64,000 nucleotides of DNA from Clostridia bacterium. GTDB taxonomy: Bacteria > Bacillota > Clostridia > Lachnospirales > Lachnospiraceae. The stretch lies in contig CAJTAT010000001.1 of assembly GCA_910574475.1 (NCBI GenBank), positions 62,001 through 126,000 on the forward strand, read 5' to 3'. Position numbers and translations under genes: made by a program. Shown in pieces: positions 8,603 through 17,391 of this stretch (positions within the stretch are counted from its first letter, which is position 1; every line of letters begins with the position of its first letter). Under the pieces are notes generated by a model. The model searched no databases. It had not been told where the DNA came from and saw nothing but the letters and a program-made list of their open reading frames with translations.

Positions 8603-9976
8603 TTACTCCTTCTTTATCTTGATTTCAAAAGCATTATGGGGTATCACGCTCACAGCATTGCATATGTGGGATTCCTCTACCCCAAGAGATCGTAACTGCT
8701 CATAAATCTCTCTCCCATGCTCTGCATTGGCTATCACATATAGAAACTCACCCTTATCTTCCTCCATTACCTTCTCTGCCGAACAGATTTTCAGCCCCAT
8801 CCGTTCTTTCTCCCACAGGTTTGGGTTGTTGTCACAAAAGCACAGGACGCCATCATGCCCATTGCTTCTTAGCATTGCATAGCAGGAGGTTCCATGTTCG
8901 CCTGCTCCAAATATCACTGCCTTCTCATATTTGCGAACCAAATCGTAGAATTCTTTCAATTGGCTTTCCCTAACTTTTGCCCATTCCTTTCTGTAGGTAT
9001 GAAAAAACTCTCGATTCTCTCCCAGCAATCTCAGATTCAATAAGGAATCTGATGAAAGAAAGGTCTGTGTCTCTCTGTTCAGTTCATCATAGAGCTTCAG
9101 GAGTAATTGCTGGAATTTCTCTATGGCCCTGTGTATCTCTTCCGTAAAATCAGATATTTCCGGTAATCTCTCATAAAATCCACAGAACACCCCCAGAAAT
9201 CTCTCCAATACAGCCATCAAAAATCTTTGATCCTCAATCTTTCTCTTTTTGAGCATTTCATACACATACTCAAATTCCCACACAACGAATAAAAGGCTTT
9301 TTTGATCGTACACAGAGGAATTCACATTGTCCCTCCGATACCTATTGGCGTCTTCCTGCACATACATCATCCGTTTTCCCAGAGCAATAGTCTGTAAGAT
9401 AAATCCCACATCCTGAAAGGCAGCCTTAGGGGTTTCATTTAGTAGAATATGATGGTCGAGCAAAAATTCACGTTTGTAGATTCCATTCCACATATTCACA
9501 TCCCGGCCAATCAGCTCAGGATATTCTGCGGGACATAATACTTTGTGGTATAGGTGAGAATATTTACTCCCAAGAATGGAATAGTTGAGGAAAAATCTCG
9601 TATGCCCATCCATAAACATATCAAAATCGGATTTCACAAAATCCAGACAGTATTTATTAATAATAATATATAAACTTTGTAACATGGTTGGGGCAAGGTA
9701 GTCATCCGCCTCGCAGAACCCAATAGTCTCTCCTGAAGCCGCCTGAATTCCAAGGTTCGTCTGATATCCCATGCTTTTCTTATCTGAGGATATGAGTTTC
9801 ACTCTACTGTCCTGCTGAGCATAAGACTTAAGGGTCTCAAGGGTTCCGTCTGTAGAGCCGGCATCCACAGGAATAATTTCAATTTCTTTTAGAGTCTGAG
9901 CGAGGATACTATCCATACATTCTCGGATATAGGCGACCCCATTATAGACAGGGACAATCACAGATACTTTTACCAT
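8603..9976 (-). CDS. GT2 glycosyltransferase with C-terminal Rossmann-like module
   Basis: 457 residues. The GT-A fold shows VSVIVPVYNG, DAGSTD (38-43) and an E89-A-D91-D92 metal site, where the usual first Asp is Glu. That variant also occurs in the protein at 16039-17391 and marks a subgroup. The shared module occupies about 352-445 (AVIFGAGEHG, then CFCDNN and YVIANAEH). It is the first enzyme gene downstream of the TnpB-like gene, separated by 75 AT-rich bases, with AAAGAAAAGG ahead of the ATG. If the promoter at 11475-11528 is active, it could drive this gene and those after it. Confidence 0.89.
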   Translation of the reverse strand: MVKVSVIVPVYNGVAYIRECMDSILAQTLKEIEIIPVDAGSTDGTLETLKSYAQQDSRVKLISSDKKSMGYQTNLGIQAASGETIGFCEADDYLAPTMLQSLYIIINKYCLDFVKSDFDMFMDGHTRFFLNYSILGSKYSHLYHKVLCPAEYPELIGRDVNMWNGIYKREFLLDHHILLNETPKAAFQDVGFILQTIALGKRMMYVQEDANRYRRDNVNSSVYDQKSLLFVVWEFEYVYEMLKKRKIEDQRFLMAVLERFLGVFCGFYERLPEISDFTEEIHRAIEKFQQLLLKLYDELNRETQTFLSSDSLLNLRLLGENREFFHTYRKEWAKVRESQLKEFYDLVRKYEKAVIFGAGEHGTSCYAMLRSNGHDGVLCFCDNNPNLWEKERMGLKICSAEKVMEEDKGEFLYVIANAEHGREIYEQLRSLGVEESHICNAVSVIPHNAFEIKIKKE

Positions 9977-10008
9977 TTGTTTTTCCTTTTCTTTCTTAAA
10001 ACATTAAT

Positions 10009-10022
10009 ATAATAAGATATAT
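10009..10022 (-). repeat. 14-bp sequence shared by the right flanks of both TnpB-like copies
   Basis: Read on the minus strand this is ATATATCTTATTAT. The identical 14 bases occur on the minus strand at 28272-28285, in the same position relative to the degenerate TnpB-like copy, between the element and the next cluster gene. With the shared promoter block it marks the extent of homology between the two elements. It is very AT-rich, so chance similarity is not fully excluded. It could be part of the element's right end, or a conserved regulatory sequence. Confidence 0.45.
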
Positions 10023-10051
10023 ATACTTTATAAAAATTTAAAAATACTAGT

Positions 10052-11410
10052 TTATTTCAATGCCTCACCTCTACTTTTTACATTGCGAGCTGCATTTACT
10101 TTTCGATCCAACTTAAGGCCGCAAGCAGAACACAGAAAAACTCCGTCCTTCCCCGTTCCCATTTCTCCACATTGGCTGCACCCTCTGCTGATGTCTTTTC
10201 CAAATACCTCTACTACTTCCACTGACTGTTGGACACACTTTTGCAACAACCGCCGTCTGATATATCCTCTCTGCCACATACTGGCTGTCCGGTTGTATTC
10301 TCTGCTCTTTCCTCCCTGGTTGCTTGTGGGCAACTTTGGCAGATAAATCACTTTGGGCTTTTCTTCTCTCAGAAAGCGATTCAGTTCTTCGTTAATATAA
10401 GTGTGAAGCCTTTCATCCATCTTTCGCTTCTGCTCTGTATATCTCTTTCTTCCAGGATTATCCTGTCTGTTCTTTTGGTAACTGCGGTTCTCTTTCTGAA
10501 TCCACTCTGTCTGACGGATCACATACTCTCCCAGCAAATTCCCATAAGTACATCCCTTATCGGTAGTCAGCATGGTAAAGATTCCAAAAGATATCCCCAC
10601 CTGATTTTCATAATCCTCATGCCTTCTCACCCGCACATCAATAGGCACAAGAATCTCCAGTCCATTTTTTTCCCTGTGAAGCTTGATATAGAGCTGCCGC
10701 GTATATTGATTATTATCTGTCAAGGGCACAAAAACACGCTTGCGGCTCTCTTTCGTAGACAGGTAAATTCCATGATCCCCATAGCGGTAAGCCCGCTCTG
10801 CTATAGAAAACCCTTCTGCCTGCTCTGCGCGCAGCTTTCTTTGATACTTTCTCACTTGCCGCCTCAGATAATTGTCCAGCTTATGGCAATTTACCAAAGA
10901 CGCCAATTCCTGATATTGACTCTCATATCCCTTTGTCAGTTCTATGGGAGTATAATTTAAGATGGCCTCAAAGCAATTGTTAACCTTTAATACATATCTC
11001 AGGTAGTGTGCATCTTCTGAGGTAAAATTTTTATTCTGCCCCACCGCCTTTAAAACCCGATCCTTTACCTGAATCCATTGATTCTTGAGATCTCCCAAGG
11101 CTTCAAAGATAGCCAGGTAAAAGTATACCGACGGCATACCCAGTTTCTCTCGAAGGCCGCTTTTTGTCATTTCATTTTGAATGGTATATCCTGGATAAAG
11201 CTTAGGCAAACCTGATATCCCACCAAAGCGGGCATATACATAATTCTTTACAGTCCTGTAATCCTCTGCAACAGCCAGAAGTTTTTGCATATCTACATCT
11301 GACAGAGGTTCCTGATTATGCTGATGTATGGTTCTGCATACCTTAACTATAGAACGCGAAGCGTTCTTTTCATACGGGGTACCCTCTGGGGATACTTTAT
11401 CTGATGACAT
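10052..11410 (-). CDS. TnpB-like protein with substituted RuvC catalytic residues (nuclease-dead candidate)
   Basis: 452 residues with a TnpB/IS605 OrfB-like C-terminal half. The zinc ribbon is C411-x2-C414 and C427-x2-C430, followed by a degenerate D-R-D-x-N-A-A motif. The three RuvC acids appear lost. RuvC-I reads VGISFG with Ser274 where Asp is expected. The RuvC-II strand reads VIYLPKL with no Glu. RuvC-III reads DRKVNAARN with Lys437 in place of Asp. The reading frame is otherwise intact, which argues against recent decay. No TnpA partner is nearby. The ATG follows AGAAAGG, and a promoter block lies at 11475-11528. Nuclease-dead TnpB relatives (TldR) act as RNA-guided repressors in other bacteria. 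An equivalent role here is inference. An ordinary inactive transposon gene is the alternative. Confidence 0.8.
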   Translation of the reverse strand: MSSDKVSPEGTPYEKNASRSIVKVCRTIHQHNQEPLSDVDMQKLLAVAEDYRTVKNYVYARFGGISGLPKLYPGYTIQNEMTKSGLREKLGMPSVYFYLAIFEALGDLKNQWIQVKDRVLKAVGQNKNFTSEDAHYLRYVLKVNNCFEAILNYTPIELTKGYESQYQELASLVNCHKLDNYLRRQVRKYQRKLRAEQAEGFSIAERAYRYGDHGIYLSTKESRKRVFVPLTDNNQYTRQLYIKLHREKNGLEILVPIDVRVRRHEDYENQVGISFGIFTMLTTDKGCTYGNLLGEYVIRQTEWIQKENRSYQKNRQDNPGRKRYTEQKRKMDERLHTYINEELNRFLREEKPKVIYLPKLPTSNQGGKSREYNRTASMWQRGYIRRRLLQKCVQQSVEVVEVFGKDISRGCSQCGEMGTGKDGVFLCSACGLKLDRKVNAARNVKSRGEALK

Positions 11411-11474
11411 AAGCCTTTCTTACAAAACTACCTTAACGTTCAAAAGGTGTATTTTTGCTTTCCTATCTATCACT

Positions 11475-11528
11475 GATTCATATGTTCTATCGGCATAATT
11501 CTAACACAACATTAGTAAATATTGCAAA
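11475..11528 (-). promoter_or_regulatory. Conserved promoter block driving the TnpB-like gene
   Basis: A 54-bp block read on the minus strand. It has an extended -10 (TGT-TAGAAT, -10 at 11498-11503) with a weak upstream TTTGCA/TGCAAT. It is followed by a 22-base segment ending CATATGAATC that is identical in the second copy (29031-29084, plus strand). The two blocks agree at 49 of 54 positions but point in opposite directions relative to their TnpB-like genes. Between block and gene, the leader contains ACCTT...AAGGT (11431-11449), a 5-bp inverted repeat also kept in copy 2. Confidence 0.6.
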
Positions 11529-11537
11529 TTTTTTCCG

Positions 11538-13229
11538 TCAGCCAATAAGAACTCTTTTCCCCTCAAATACAAATCCATATTTTCGAATCTTCTCAGCTCT
11601 TATCCCCTTTGCCTCCAGAGTCGCAGCATATCTCTTATCTTCGATCTGGGCAAGGGCCGCCTTTAGGGTATCCTCCAAAGATTTTTCTTTCTCAGGACGA
11701 TAAACCTTGAATTCTATGATAATGGCATCCTCCTCCCGATTCACCGGCTCCAGCATTACATCATATCTTCCCAACCCGCTCTCTCTGTTGGAAGTCAGAA
11801 TATAGCGTCCCCGAAGCTCTGCCAGCAGTCCCAATACAAAGCCATGATAAAAGCGTTCCGATTCTGAGAATGAAGAGGCTTTCTTCCCTGTATCAAAGTA
11901 ACTAAAGGTCTCCTCTGTCACCTGGTTCATATATTCATTCATCTCTTCCAGCTCTCCCCGGAGTAGTCCTTTTATAAACCCATTGTATGCCGTCAAATTT
12001 CCCGAAAACCAATACCGAAACATACGCTCGAACATGAACCGCACTTCCTTGTTCGTCAGAGCCAGATCATATTCCTCCCGTCCCCACTCTTCCTGAAAGG
12101 TAAACTTCTCTACCCGCAGGTAGCCGCTAGTCAGCAGCAAACTCCAGATAGCATCTTCCCTGTCATTTAACTGACCAAACACAATCTGCTCATCAATCTC
12201 TGTATGGAGCACCTTTCCTTCTAAAAGCTCCTCCATGTTCATTTTTATCTCTTTATTTCCCTCACGGATGAGCTTTCCCACCAGACTGTTGCTGCTGGTA
12301 TTGGCCCAGTAAGGGGAAAACTTTCTCTTGTTTAAATAATTCAGAACTGACCATGGATTATAAATATCCCTTCGGTTCCCAAAAGTAAATCCATCGTACC
12401 AGTCTCTTACCTTTTCCTTTTGTTCGGATAAGCCATACTCTTCCAAAGCATCCCATACCTCTTCTTGTGTAAATCCAAAAGAATCAGCATATTTTTCAGA
12501 GGTCGTTGTTACCACCTCCAGATTATTCAAGTCCGAAAAAATAGACTCTTTGCTGACTCTGGTAATTCCTGTCATAATAGCCCGTTCCAGATAAGGGTTG
12601 GTTTTAAAGGTGGCATTAAACAAATTTCGGATAAATTCTACTAATTCCTTCCAGTAGCCGCCCACATATGCTTCCTGCAAGGGAGTATCATATTCATCCA
12701 AAAGGATAATCACTTTTTTCCCGTAATAACGAAAAAAATACTCTGACAATTTGTGTAATATCAAGGTAGCAACTACTTCTGGCATATCCATGGACATATT
12801 TGAAAATTCTTCTTTTTCCTTTTCTGTCAAAATATCTCCCTGTAATAAAAATTGATTCTGACGGCACAGGCTGGTCAGCACTTGACAGATGCGGAGTATT
12901 GCTGAATGATAGTTGGTTTCCTTTATATTGGCAAAAGAAAGGAAAATCACCGGATAGGTACCCTGAAGCTTTTGGTACTCTTCCTCCTCCCAGATTGAAA
13001 GCCCCTTAAACAGTCTGTCTTTGTCCTTATATTTTACAGAAAAGAACTGCTCCACCGTATCCATCATTAAAGTCTTTCCAAAGCGCCTGGGACGGGTAAT
13101 CAAAGTGACATCGTCTTTATTCTCCCACCACTCTTTTATAAACTTTGTCTTATCCACATAAAAGCAGTGATTCTCTCTTATCTTCTCAAAGCTCTGAATC
13201 CCGATTCCAACAGTCCTTTTCATTTCCAT
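11538..13229 (-). CDS. AAA-ATPase-like / PD-(D/E)XK nuclease-like protein
   Basis: 563 residues matching the AAA-ATPase_like plus PDDEXK_9 architecture. The N-terminus ([16 protein letters not shown]) precedes a Walker A-like RPRRFGKT (46-53) and a Walker [12 protein letters not shown]. The C-terminal nuclease-like core has the Asp in GRYDVML and the E-x-K pair in IIIEFKV. These proteins occur in multiple copies in Bacteroidetes and Clostridia genomes. Their function is unproven, with defence or mobile-element links suspected. It has no obvious role in glycan synthesis yet sits inside the cluster, with its own promoter (13269-13297). The ATG at 13229 follows AAAGGAAGAG; an ATG two codons later is an alternative. 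Confidence 0.88.
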   Translation of the reverse strand: MEMKRTVGIGIQSFEKIRENHCFYVDKTKFIKEWWENKDDVTLITRPRRFGKTLMMDTVEQFFSVKYKDKDRLFKGLSIWEEEEYQKLQGTYPVIFLSFANIKETNYHSAILRICQVLTSLCRQNQFLLQGDILTEKEKEEFSNMSMDMPEVVATLILHKLSEYFFRYYGKKVIILLDEYDTPLQEAYVGGYWKELVEFIRNLFNATFKTNPYLERAIMTGITRVSKESIFSDLNNLEVVTTTSEKYADSFGFTQEEVWDALEEYGLSEQKEKVRDWYDGFTFGNRRDIYNPWSVLNYLNKRKFSPYWANTSSNSLVGKLIREGNKEIKMNMEELLEGKVLHTEIDEQIVFGQLNDREDAIWSLLLTSGYLRVEKFTFQEEWGREEYDLALTNKEVRFMFERMFRYWFSGNLTAYNGFIKGLLRGELEEMNEYMNQVTEETFSYFDTGKKASSFSESERFYHGFVLGLLAELRGRYILTSNRESGLGRYDVMLEPVNREEDAIIIEFKVYRPEKEKSLEDTLKAALAQIEDKRYAATLEAKGIRAEKIRKYGFVFEGKRVLIG

Positions 13230-13248
13230 CTCTTCCTTTCACGGCAAA

Positions 13249-13288
13249 CAACGCAAAGCTGTACCTATAATATACCAACTTTGCGCTG
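13249..13288. promoter_or_regulatory. Operator-like dyad over the promoter
   Basis: Imperfect inverted repeat of about 14 bp per arm (13249-13263 and 13273-13288; core CGCAAAG/CTTTGCG). It flanks the -10 box of the promoter at 13269-13297. Such a placement suits a repressor operator. It is not followed by a T-run on the minus strand, so a terminator is less likely. Confidence 0.45.
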
Positions 13289-13297
13289 TTTATTCAA
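13269..13297 (-). promoter_or_regulatory. Predicted sigma-A promoter for the AAA-ATPase/PDDEXK gene
   Basis: TTGAAT (13292-13297) and TATATT (13269-13274) are separated by exactly 17 bp. The inferred start is about 35 bp upstream of the ATG at 13229. This is the best vegetative promoter match within the glycan cluster, and it suggests the nuclease-like gene is transcribed separately from the glycan genes around it. Confidence 0.55.
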
Positions 13298-13311
13298 TAT
13301 TTCCCTATCCT

Positions 13312-14478
13312 TTATTTTTCTACAAAATGCTTCCTCACATGAGCAATCTTGTAATCCCTCTTATGATATAGAAAGTATATGGACATTAACCTTTCTGCCA
13401 AAAATCCCAGATATCGGTTCTGATATCCTCCCCCTTCTCTCCCACATCTCTTTTCACAGTAGGACAATATGGGAAACAGCCATCTGCAGTATCCTTCCAA
13501 TACCTCCCTTCGCATGATGAACATGTTATAGGCATAGTAATACCTTCCTCTCTCTAATACCTTGGCACTCTCTATGTATTCTGGAGCCAGCTTCTCTATC
13601 CCTTCCTGCATCACTTCCCAGTCCTCAATCAAATGGTCTCTCTTATAGATTTCCCTTACGCTTGGGATATTTAATATCGGTATTGGCAATACCAAGTCAA
13701 TCTTTGAGGCTGTCAATCTTTTTAGCATCTCTTCTTCTACTTCAAAATATCTCCGGTAATGCCCCAGTCCCAAGTAGTCTGACATGTCATTTTTCCACAT
13801 CCAATATAGCGCTGTCAGCTCACAGTACTGCTGGTTTTTATAAGAAATATTCTCCCCCACGTTGTCACACACTTCACAGATGCGCTTCTCTGTCAGAGCC
13901 GCTCCCACCTGGATGGGAATCGTAAAGGAATAACGGCTCACATCCTCCTTTAATTCCTTATCCACATGGCATTTCGCTGTATATAGATGAATTGACTTTC
14001 TTTTTTCTCTTTCTTCTGCTTGTAGTTCTAATAAGGATTCCAGTGAGGAGGTTCGTGGTATGCCTTCCAGCTCTTCCTCTAATCTTTTATACTCTTTCCC
14101 CTGGGACAGCCGGTATTCCCTATAATGAAGTTCCCGGATCCCCTCCCACAAGTCATTGTTAAAAGTTAAGGGGATTACATGGAAGTAGCCTCTCTCTTTC
14201 AGGCTCCCTATAATCGTCTCTAAATGCTCTTCCATAGTAGCGATTACAATCGTGGCTTCTTTCCCTACCACCTTACTGGCTGTCCCCAAATCTATTACAG
14301 GCACAGACAGCAAGCTCTCTGGATTGTCCTTTTTATCCGTAACTACAAAGTACTCTATCTTCAACTCATAGGGCTTCTCTTTCAGGCAGCTTCCCACCTC
14401 AAGAGCCACCAGACCTGCTCCAAAGACCACCAGACACTTACTTTCTCTCAGCTCTTTTATCTTCTCTTCTAGGTACAT
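13312..14478 (-). CDS. DUF4422 putative glycosyltransferase with N-terminal Rossmann-like module
   Basis: 388 residues. The N-terminal 95 residues are the cluster's shared module (LVVFGAGLVALEVG, then YFVVTD and ATIVIATMEEH). After a charged linker, the DUF4422 domain starts near residue 165 (IHLYTAKCHVD). It contains QYCELTALYWMWKN, YLGLGHYRRYF and an internal SKIDLVLPIP strand. DUF4422 proteins occur in capsule and LPS loci and are presumed GT-A-type glycosyltransferases. The gene overlaps the preceding GT4 gene by 10 bp. After it comes an 82-bp gap carrying a promoter for the unrelated AAA-ATPase gene, so this is probably the last gene of its transcript. Confidence 0.86.
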   Translation of the reverse strand: MYLEEKIKELRESKCLVVFGAGLVALEVGSCLKEKPYELKIEYFVVTDKKDNPESLLSVPVIDLGTASKVVGKEATIVIATMEEHLETIIGSLKERGYFHVIPLTFNNDLWEGIRELHYREYRLSQGKEYKRLEEELEGIPRTSSLESLLELQAEEREKRKSIHLYTAKCHVDKELKEDVSRYSFTIPIQVGAALTEKRICEVCDNVGENISYKNQQYCELTALYWMWKNDMSDYLGLGHYRRYFEVEEEMLKRLTASKIDLVLPIPILNIPSVREIYKRDHLIEDWEVMQEGIEKLAPEYIESAKVLERGRYYYAYNMFIMRREVLEGYCRWLFPILSYCEKRCGREGGGYQNRYLGFLAERLMSIYFLYHKRDYKIAHVRKHFVEK

Positions 14479-16037
14479 AAGCTCTTCTCCTCTCTCCCCA
14501 ACACTTCCTCATATATATGAAGGATTTCTCCAAGATGCTTCTCTTTGGTATAAGTCTTACAGGCATACTCCTGCCCACTTCTGGCAATCCTGCGGGATTC
14601 TGTGGGATTCGTGGCAGCCCTCTTAATTCTCTCTGCAAGTGCCTTTGGATTTCCTGCTTCATAAAGATATCCAGTCTCTCCGTCTTTGATAAGCTCCTTT
14701 GTCCCTCCAGAATTCACTCCTATCACAAGGCAGCCTGACATCTGGGCCTCTATAGTCACTCTCCCATAAGCTTCCCGGCTCCCACAAGTAAATGACAGAT
14801 CTGCCTGGGTATACAGCTCATACACCCGATTACTGGCACCATAAAAAGAAACACGATCCTCCAGGCCATAGCTTAAGACAAGCTTCTCCAATTCTTTCTC
14901 ATACTCCCTCTCTCCCTTTCCTACTATCTGCAAACGAAAGTCGAAGGCTCCTTCCCTTTTTAAAATGGCACAAGCGTCAATCAGCTCTCTTTGCCCCTTA
15001 AAAGGAGCCAGGGCTCCCACCATAATCATCTCTACAGGCTTCTTATTAACATGCATCCATCTCTCCCGGCTTTCCAGAACCTTTGCATCCATCTCCACAG
15101 GGTCATACACTACCTTCACACGCTCTGGATCTCTAAGTCCCATCTCATTTTTTATGTACTCCGATACAGCAATCATCCAGGATGCCTTTTCTATCAGTTC
15201 CAAAGCCCACCTCTTTGCAAAAAACTGGTAGCCCTGATTGGCCATGTTCTCCCGAAGATGCCAGATATAGGGAATATGACAAGCCCTGGCGGCTACAGCG
15301 CCTATATACGTATATGTGGTGTTACAGTGAATCAGGCTTATGGTCTGCTCCTTTATCAACTTTTCAAGCTTTCTTTTTGCACTATTGTTGGATAAAAGCT
15401 CCACAAAAAACTTCCATCTTTCCACAAGGTTATGATTTTTCCCAATTTCATACCCCCAGTCTTTAGAGGGAATATAGGTATAGGGAATCTTCTTTTCCAT
15501 CAACAGGGCACTTCCCGTCCCGTAGTGAGGGAGAACTACTACCACCTCAAGTCCTTTATTCTGCAAGGTTTCACACAGCTCTGCCATACAGAGAAATGCC
15601 CCAGAAGTCTTATTATTATCTGATGCCATAAATAGAATCCTGGTTCTGGTATCTTTGGAAAAAGTAACGGGATTATGTCTATTATAATCTGCCATCACAC
15701 GTTTACTAAGTTCCCTGTAAAGTGGTTCTATGACAAAGGCTACCTCTGAAAACTCAAGCCGCAATAACTCTTTTGCCATCTCCTCATGGAGATTGGGCAT
15801 GGTAGTGACCAGCACCAGACTATCTTTGCGCTCCTCTTTTAAGTCTTCTATCTCATAAACAGGGAATCCACAAAAAGAATCTAGTTCTTCTCTTTTTTTA
15901 CTGACAGCATAACCAATGACCTTACTGTGCAGCCCGGAAATGAGAAGCCACTCTCCCACCAAAGCCCCCACAAGGCCCGCCCCATAGAGAATGATATGGT
16001 CATACTTTCTTAAGGTTTTAATGAATTCTTTTTCCAT
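14469..16037 (-). CDS. GT4 glycosyltransferase with N-terminal Rossmann-like module
   Basis: About 522 residues. The first 100 are the shared module (HIILYGAGLVGALVG). A GT-B GT4 enzyme follows. Its N-domain holds FMASDNNKTSGA, the middle IHCNTTYTYIG and WHLREN, and the C-domain MVGALAPFKGQ, LQIVGKG and the E-x7-E motif in SREAYGRVTIEAQ. GT4 enzymes are retaining transferases using UDP-, GDP- or similar donors. The chosen ATG at 16037 begins one base after the upstream gene's stop. ATG or TTG codons 6 and 8 codons earlier overlap that gene, and none has a strong ribosome-binding site. The N-terminus aligns naturally with the DUF4422 protein if this start is used. Confidence 0.88.
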   Translation of the reverse strand: MEKEFIKTLRKYDHIILYGAGLVGALVGEWLLISGLHSKVIGYAVSKKREELDSFCGFPVYEIEDLKEERKDSLVLVTTMPNLHEEMAKELLRLEFSEVAFVIEPLYRELSKRVMADYNRHNPVTFSKDTRTRILFMASDNNKTSGAFLCMAELCETLQNKGLEVVVVLPHYGTGSALLMEKKIPYTYIPSKDWGYEIGKNHNLVERWKFFVELLSNNSAKRKLEKLIKEQTISLIHCNTTYTYIGAVAARACHIPYIWHLRENMANQGYQFFAKRWALELIEKASWMIAVSEYIKNEMGLRDPERVKVVYDPVEMDAKVLESRERWMHVNKKPVEMIMVGALAPFKGQRELIDACAILKREGAFDFRLQIVGKGEREYEKELEKLVLSYGLEDRVSFYGASNRVYELYTQADLSFTCGSREAYGRVTIEAQMSGCLVIGVNSGGTKELIKDGETGYLYEAGNPKALAERIKRAATNPTESRRIARSGQEYACKTYTKEKHLGEILHIYEEVLGREEKSLCT

Positions 16038-16038
16038 T

Positions 16039-17391
16039 TTAATTAAACCGTTCATTCTCAAGTAAAATATGTTTCAGAAAAAATCCATAGTGATTGCAGA
16101 CCGCCATACACGCCTGGTCAATCGAAAACCCTAATAGCTGCTCTTTCATTTCCTCCCAATGCTCTACATTGGCAATCACATAAAAAGCCTTGGGATATTT
16201 CTCCCTGGCCTCTTCGGGTTTCATGATCGGGAGCTCCCCTTGCATTTTTCCCGAGAATTCCTTATTATTGTCTACCAATGCCACTACATTTTTCCTTGTA
16301 TTCCTAAGGTATGAAGAAACTATCCGCCCCATATCACCATTTCCGAATATGACAACTTCCTGATTCTCACTCACCCCATCCAGCTCTGGCTTCATTTGCT
16401 CTAGTGAAAGATACCTGTTCTTTAGATAATCCGTCAGTTTTTCCACCGATTGTTCTACTGCCTGAATCACTGCTTTTTCCCCAAGGGAAAAATGACAGTT
16501 GGAAAACTTCCACCTTCTTACATCTTTGTCTATATCCTGCCACATAAGCTTTATATATGTTTCTCTCTGGCTTTCTGACAGGCTGTCATAGAAGCCAAGA
16601 TGGCTGTTTATTTTCCAGGTCAGATAGACTTCCTTATATTTCTCAAACAGTCTCTCTTCTATGAGCCTTTCCTTTAACAACCCGTACTCTTCTATCAATA
16701 TGGTCATTCTTTGGGGCGCATTTACAGAAGAGTCTGGATTATCTAATCGGTAGCAGTAAAATGCATCTTTCGAAAGCATAACTCGCTTTGCCTTGATTCC
16801 TGTAAAAAAAGCAAAGGAAACATCCTGGTACGCTGCACCTTTTGTTTCATTCATCAAAATGTTCTCTTCCAGCAGAAACGTTCTCCGATACAATCCACTC
16901 CAAAAACTATTCACACCCAGCTTCACAATTGAGCTATCCTCTCTCCCATCAAATACACTATCATAGAGACATTCTTGTTTTGATAGGGCAACCGGGAGCC
17001 TTACTTCTTCTTTCCTTTTTGTTTCATAAAAATGGATGGCATCTGCCCTTAGCACGTCTAACTGATACTTTTCTGCCATCTCATATTGTCTTTCATACAT
17101 CTCTTGCAATAAATAATCATCAGATTCACAAATGCCTATGTATTTCCCTTTTGCCTCCCTTAATCCTGTGTTAAATTGATGGCCCACTCCTGAAGCTGTA
17201 TGAATGACCCGAATTCTTGTATCCAGCTTTGATAGCCTTTCTACTATTTCTAATGTTCCATCCCTGCTCCCGCCATCTATCACCAGGATCTCTATTTCCT
17301 GTAATGTCTGGTTTCTTACGCTGTTTACACTTGCTTCTATATATTCTGCATTATTCAGCACATAGATAAGTACAGATACTTTAATCTCCAT
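16039..17391 (-). CDS. GT2 glycosyltransferase with C-terminal Rossmann-like module
   Basis: 450 residues. The GT-A domain opens KVSVLIYVLNN, with DGGSRD (39-44) as the nucleotide-binding loop and E89-S-D91-D92 as the metal site. The first acid is Glu, as in the protein at 8603-9976, to which this one is most similar across its length. The shared module begins near 344 (VVIFGNGDMGRIV, VALVDNN, YVIANVEH). Its loop has Asn in place of the middle Ala. The gene overlaps the 3' end of the previous GT2 gene by 11 bp. The two Glu-type enzymes may be duplicates acting on related linkages. Confidence 0.89.
   Translation of the reverse strand: MEIKVSVLIYVLNNAEYIEASVNSVRNQTLQEIEILVIDGGSRDGTLEIVERLSKLDTRIRVIHTASGVGHQFNTGLREAKGKYIGICESDDYLLQEMYERQYEMAEKYQLDVLRADAIHFYETKRKEEVRLPVALSKQECLYDSVFDGREDSSIVKLGVNSFWSGLYRRTFLLEENILMNETKGAAYQDVSFAFFTGIKAKRVMLSKDAFYCYRLDNPDSSVNAPQRMTILIEEYGLLKERLIEERLFEKYKEVYLTWKINSHLGFYDSLSESQRETYIKLMWQDIDKDVRRWKFSNCHFSLGEKAVIQAVEQSVEKLTDYLKNRYLSLEQMKPELDGVSENQEVVIFGNGDMGRIVSSYLRNTRKNVVALVDNNKEFSGKMQGELPIMKPEEAREKYPKAFYVIANVEHWEEMKEQLLGFSIDQACMAVCNHYGFFLKHILLENERFN

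Noticed and set aside
10229-10960. 243-codon plus-strand open frame
   Set aside because: It lies antisense to the TnpB-like gene, whose motifs are convincing; no independent support.
11475-11560. Inverted repeats making the copy-1 promoter invertible too
   Set aside because: I could not find a right arm resembling the TACTTTT/AAAGTA repeat beyond the promoter, so copy 1 looks locked.
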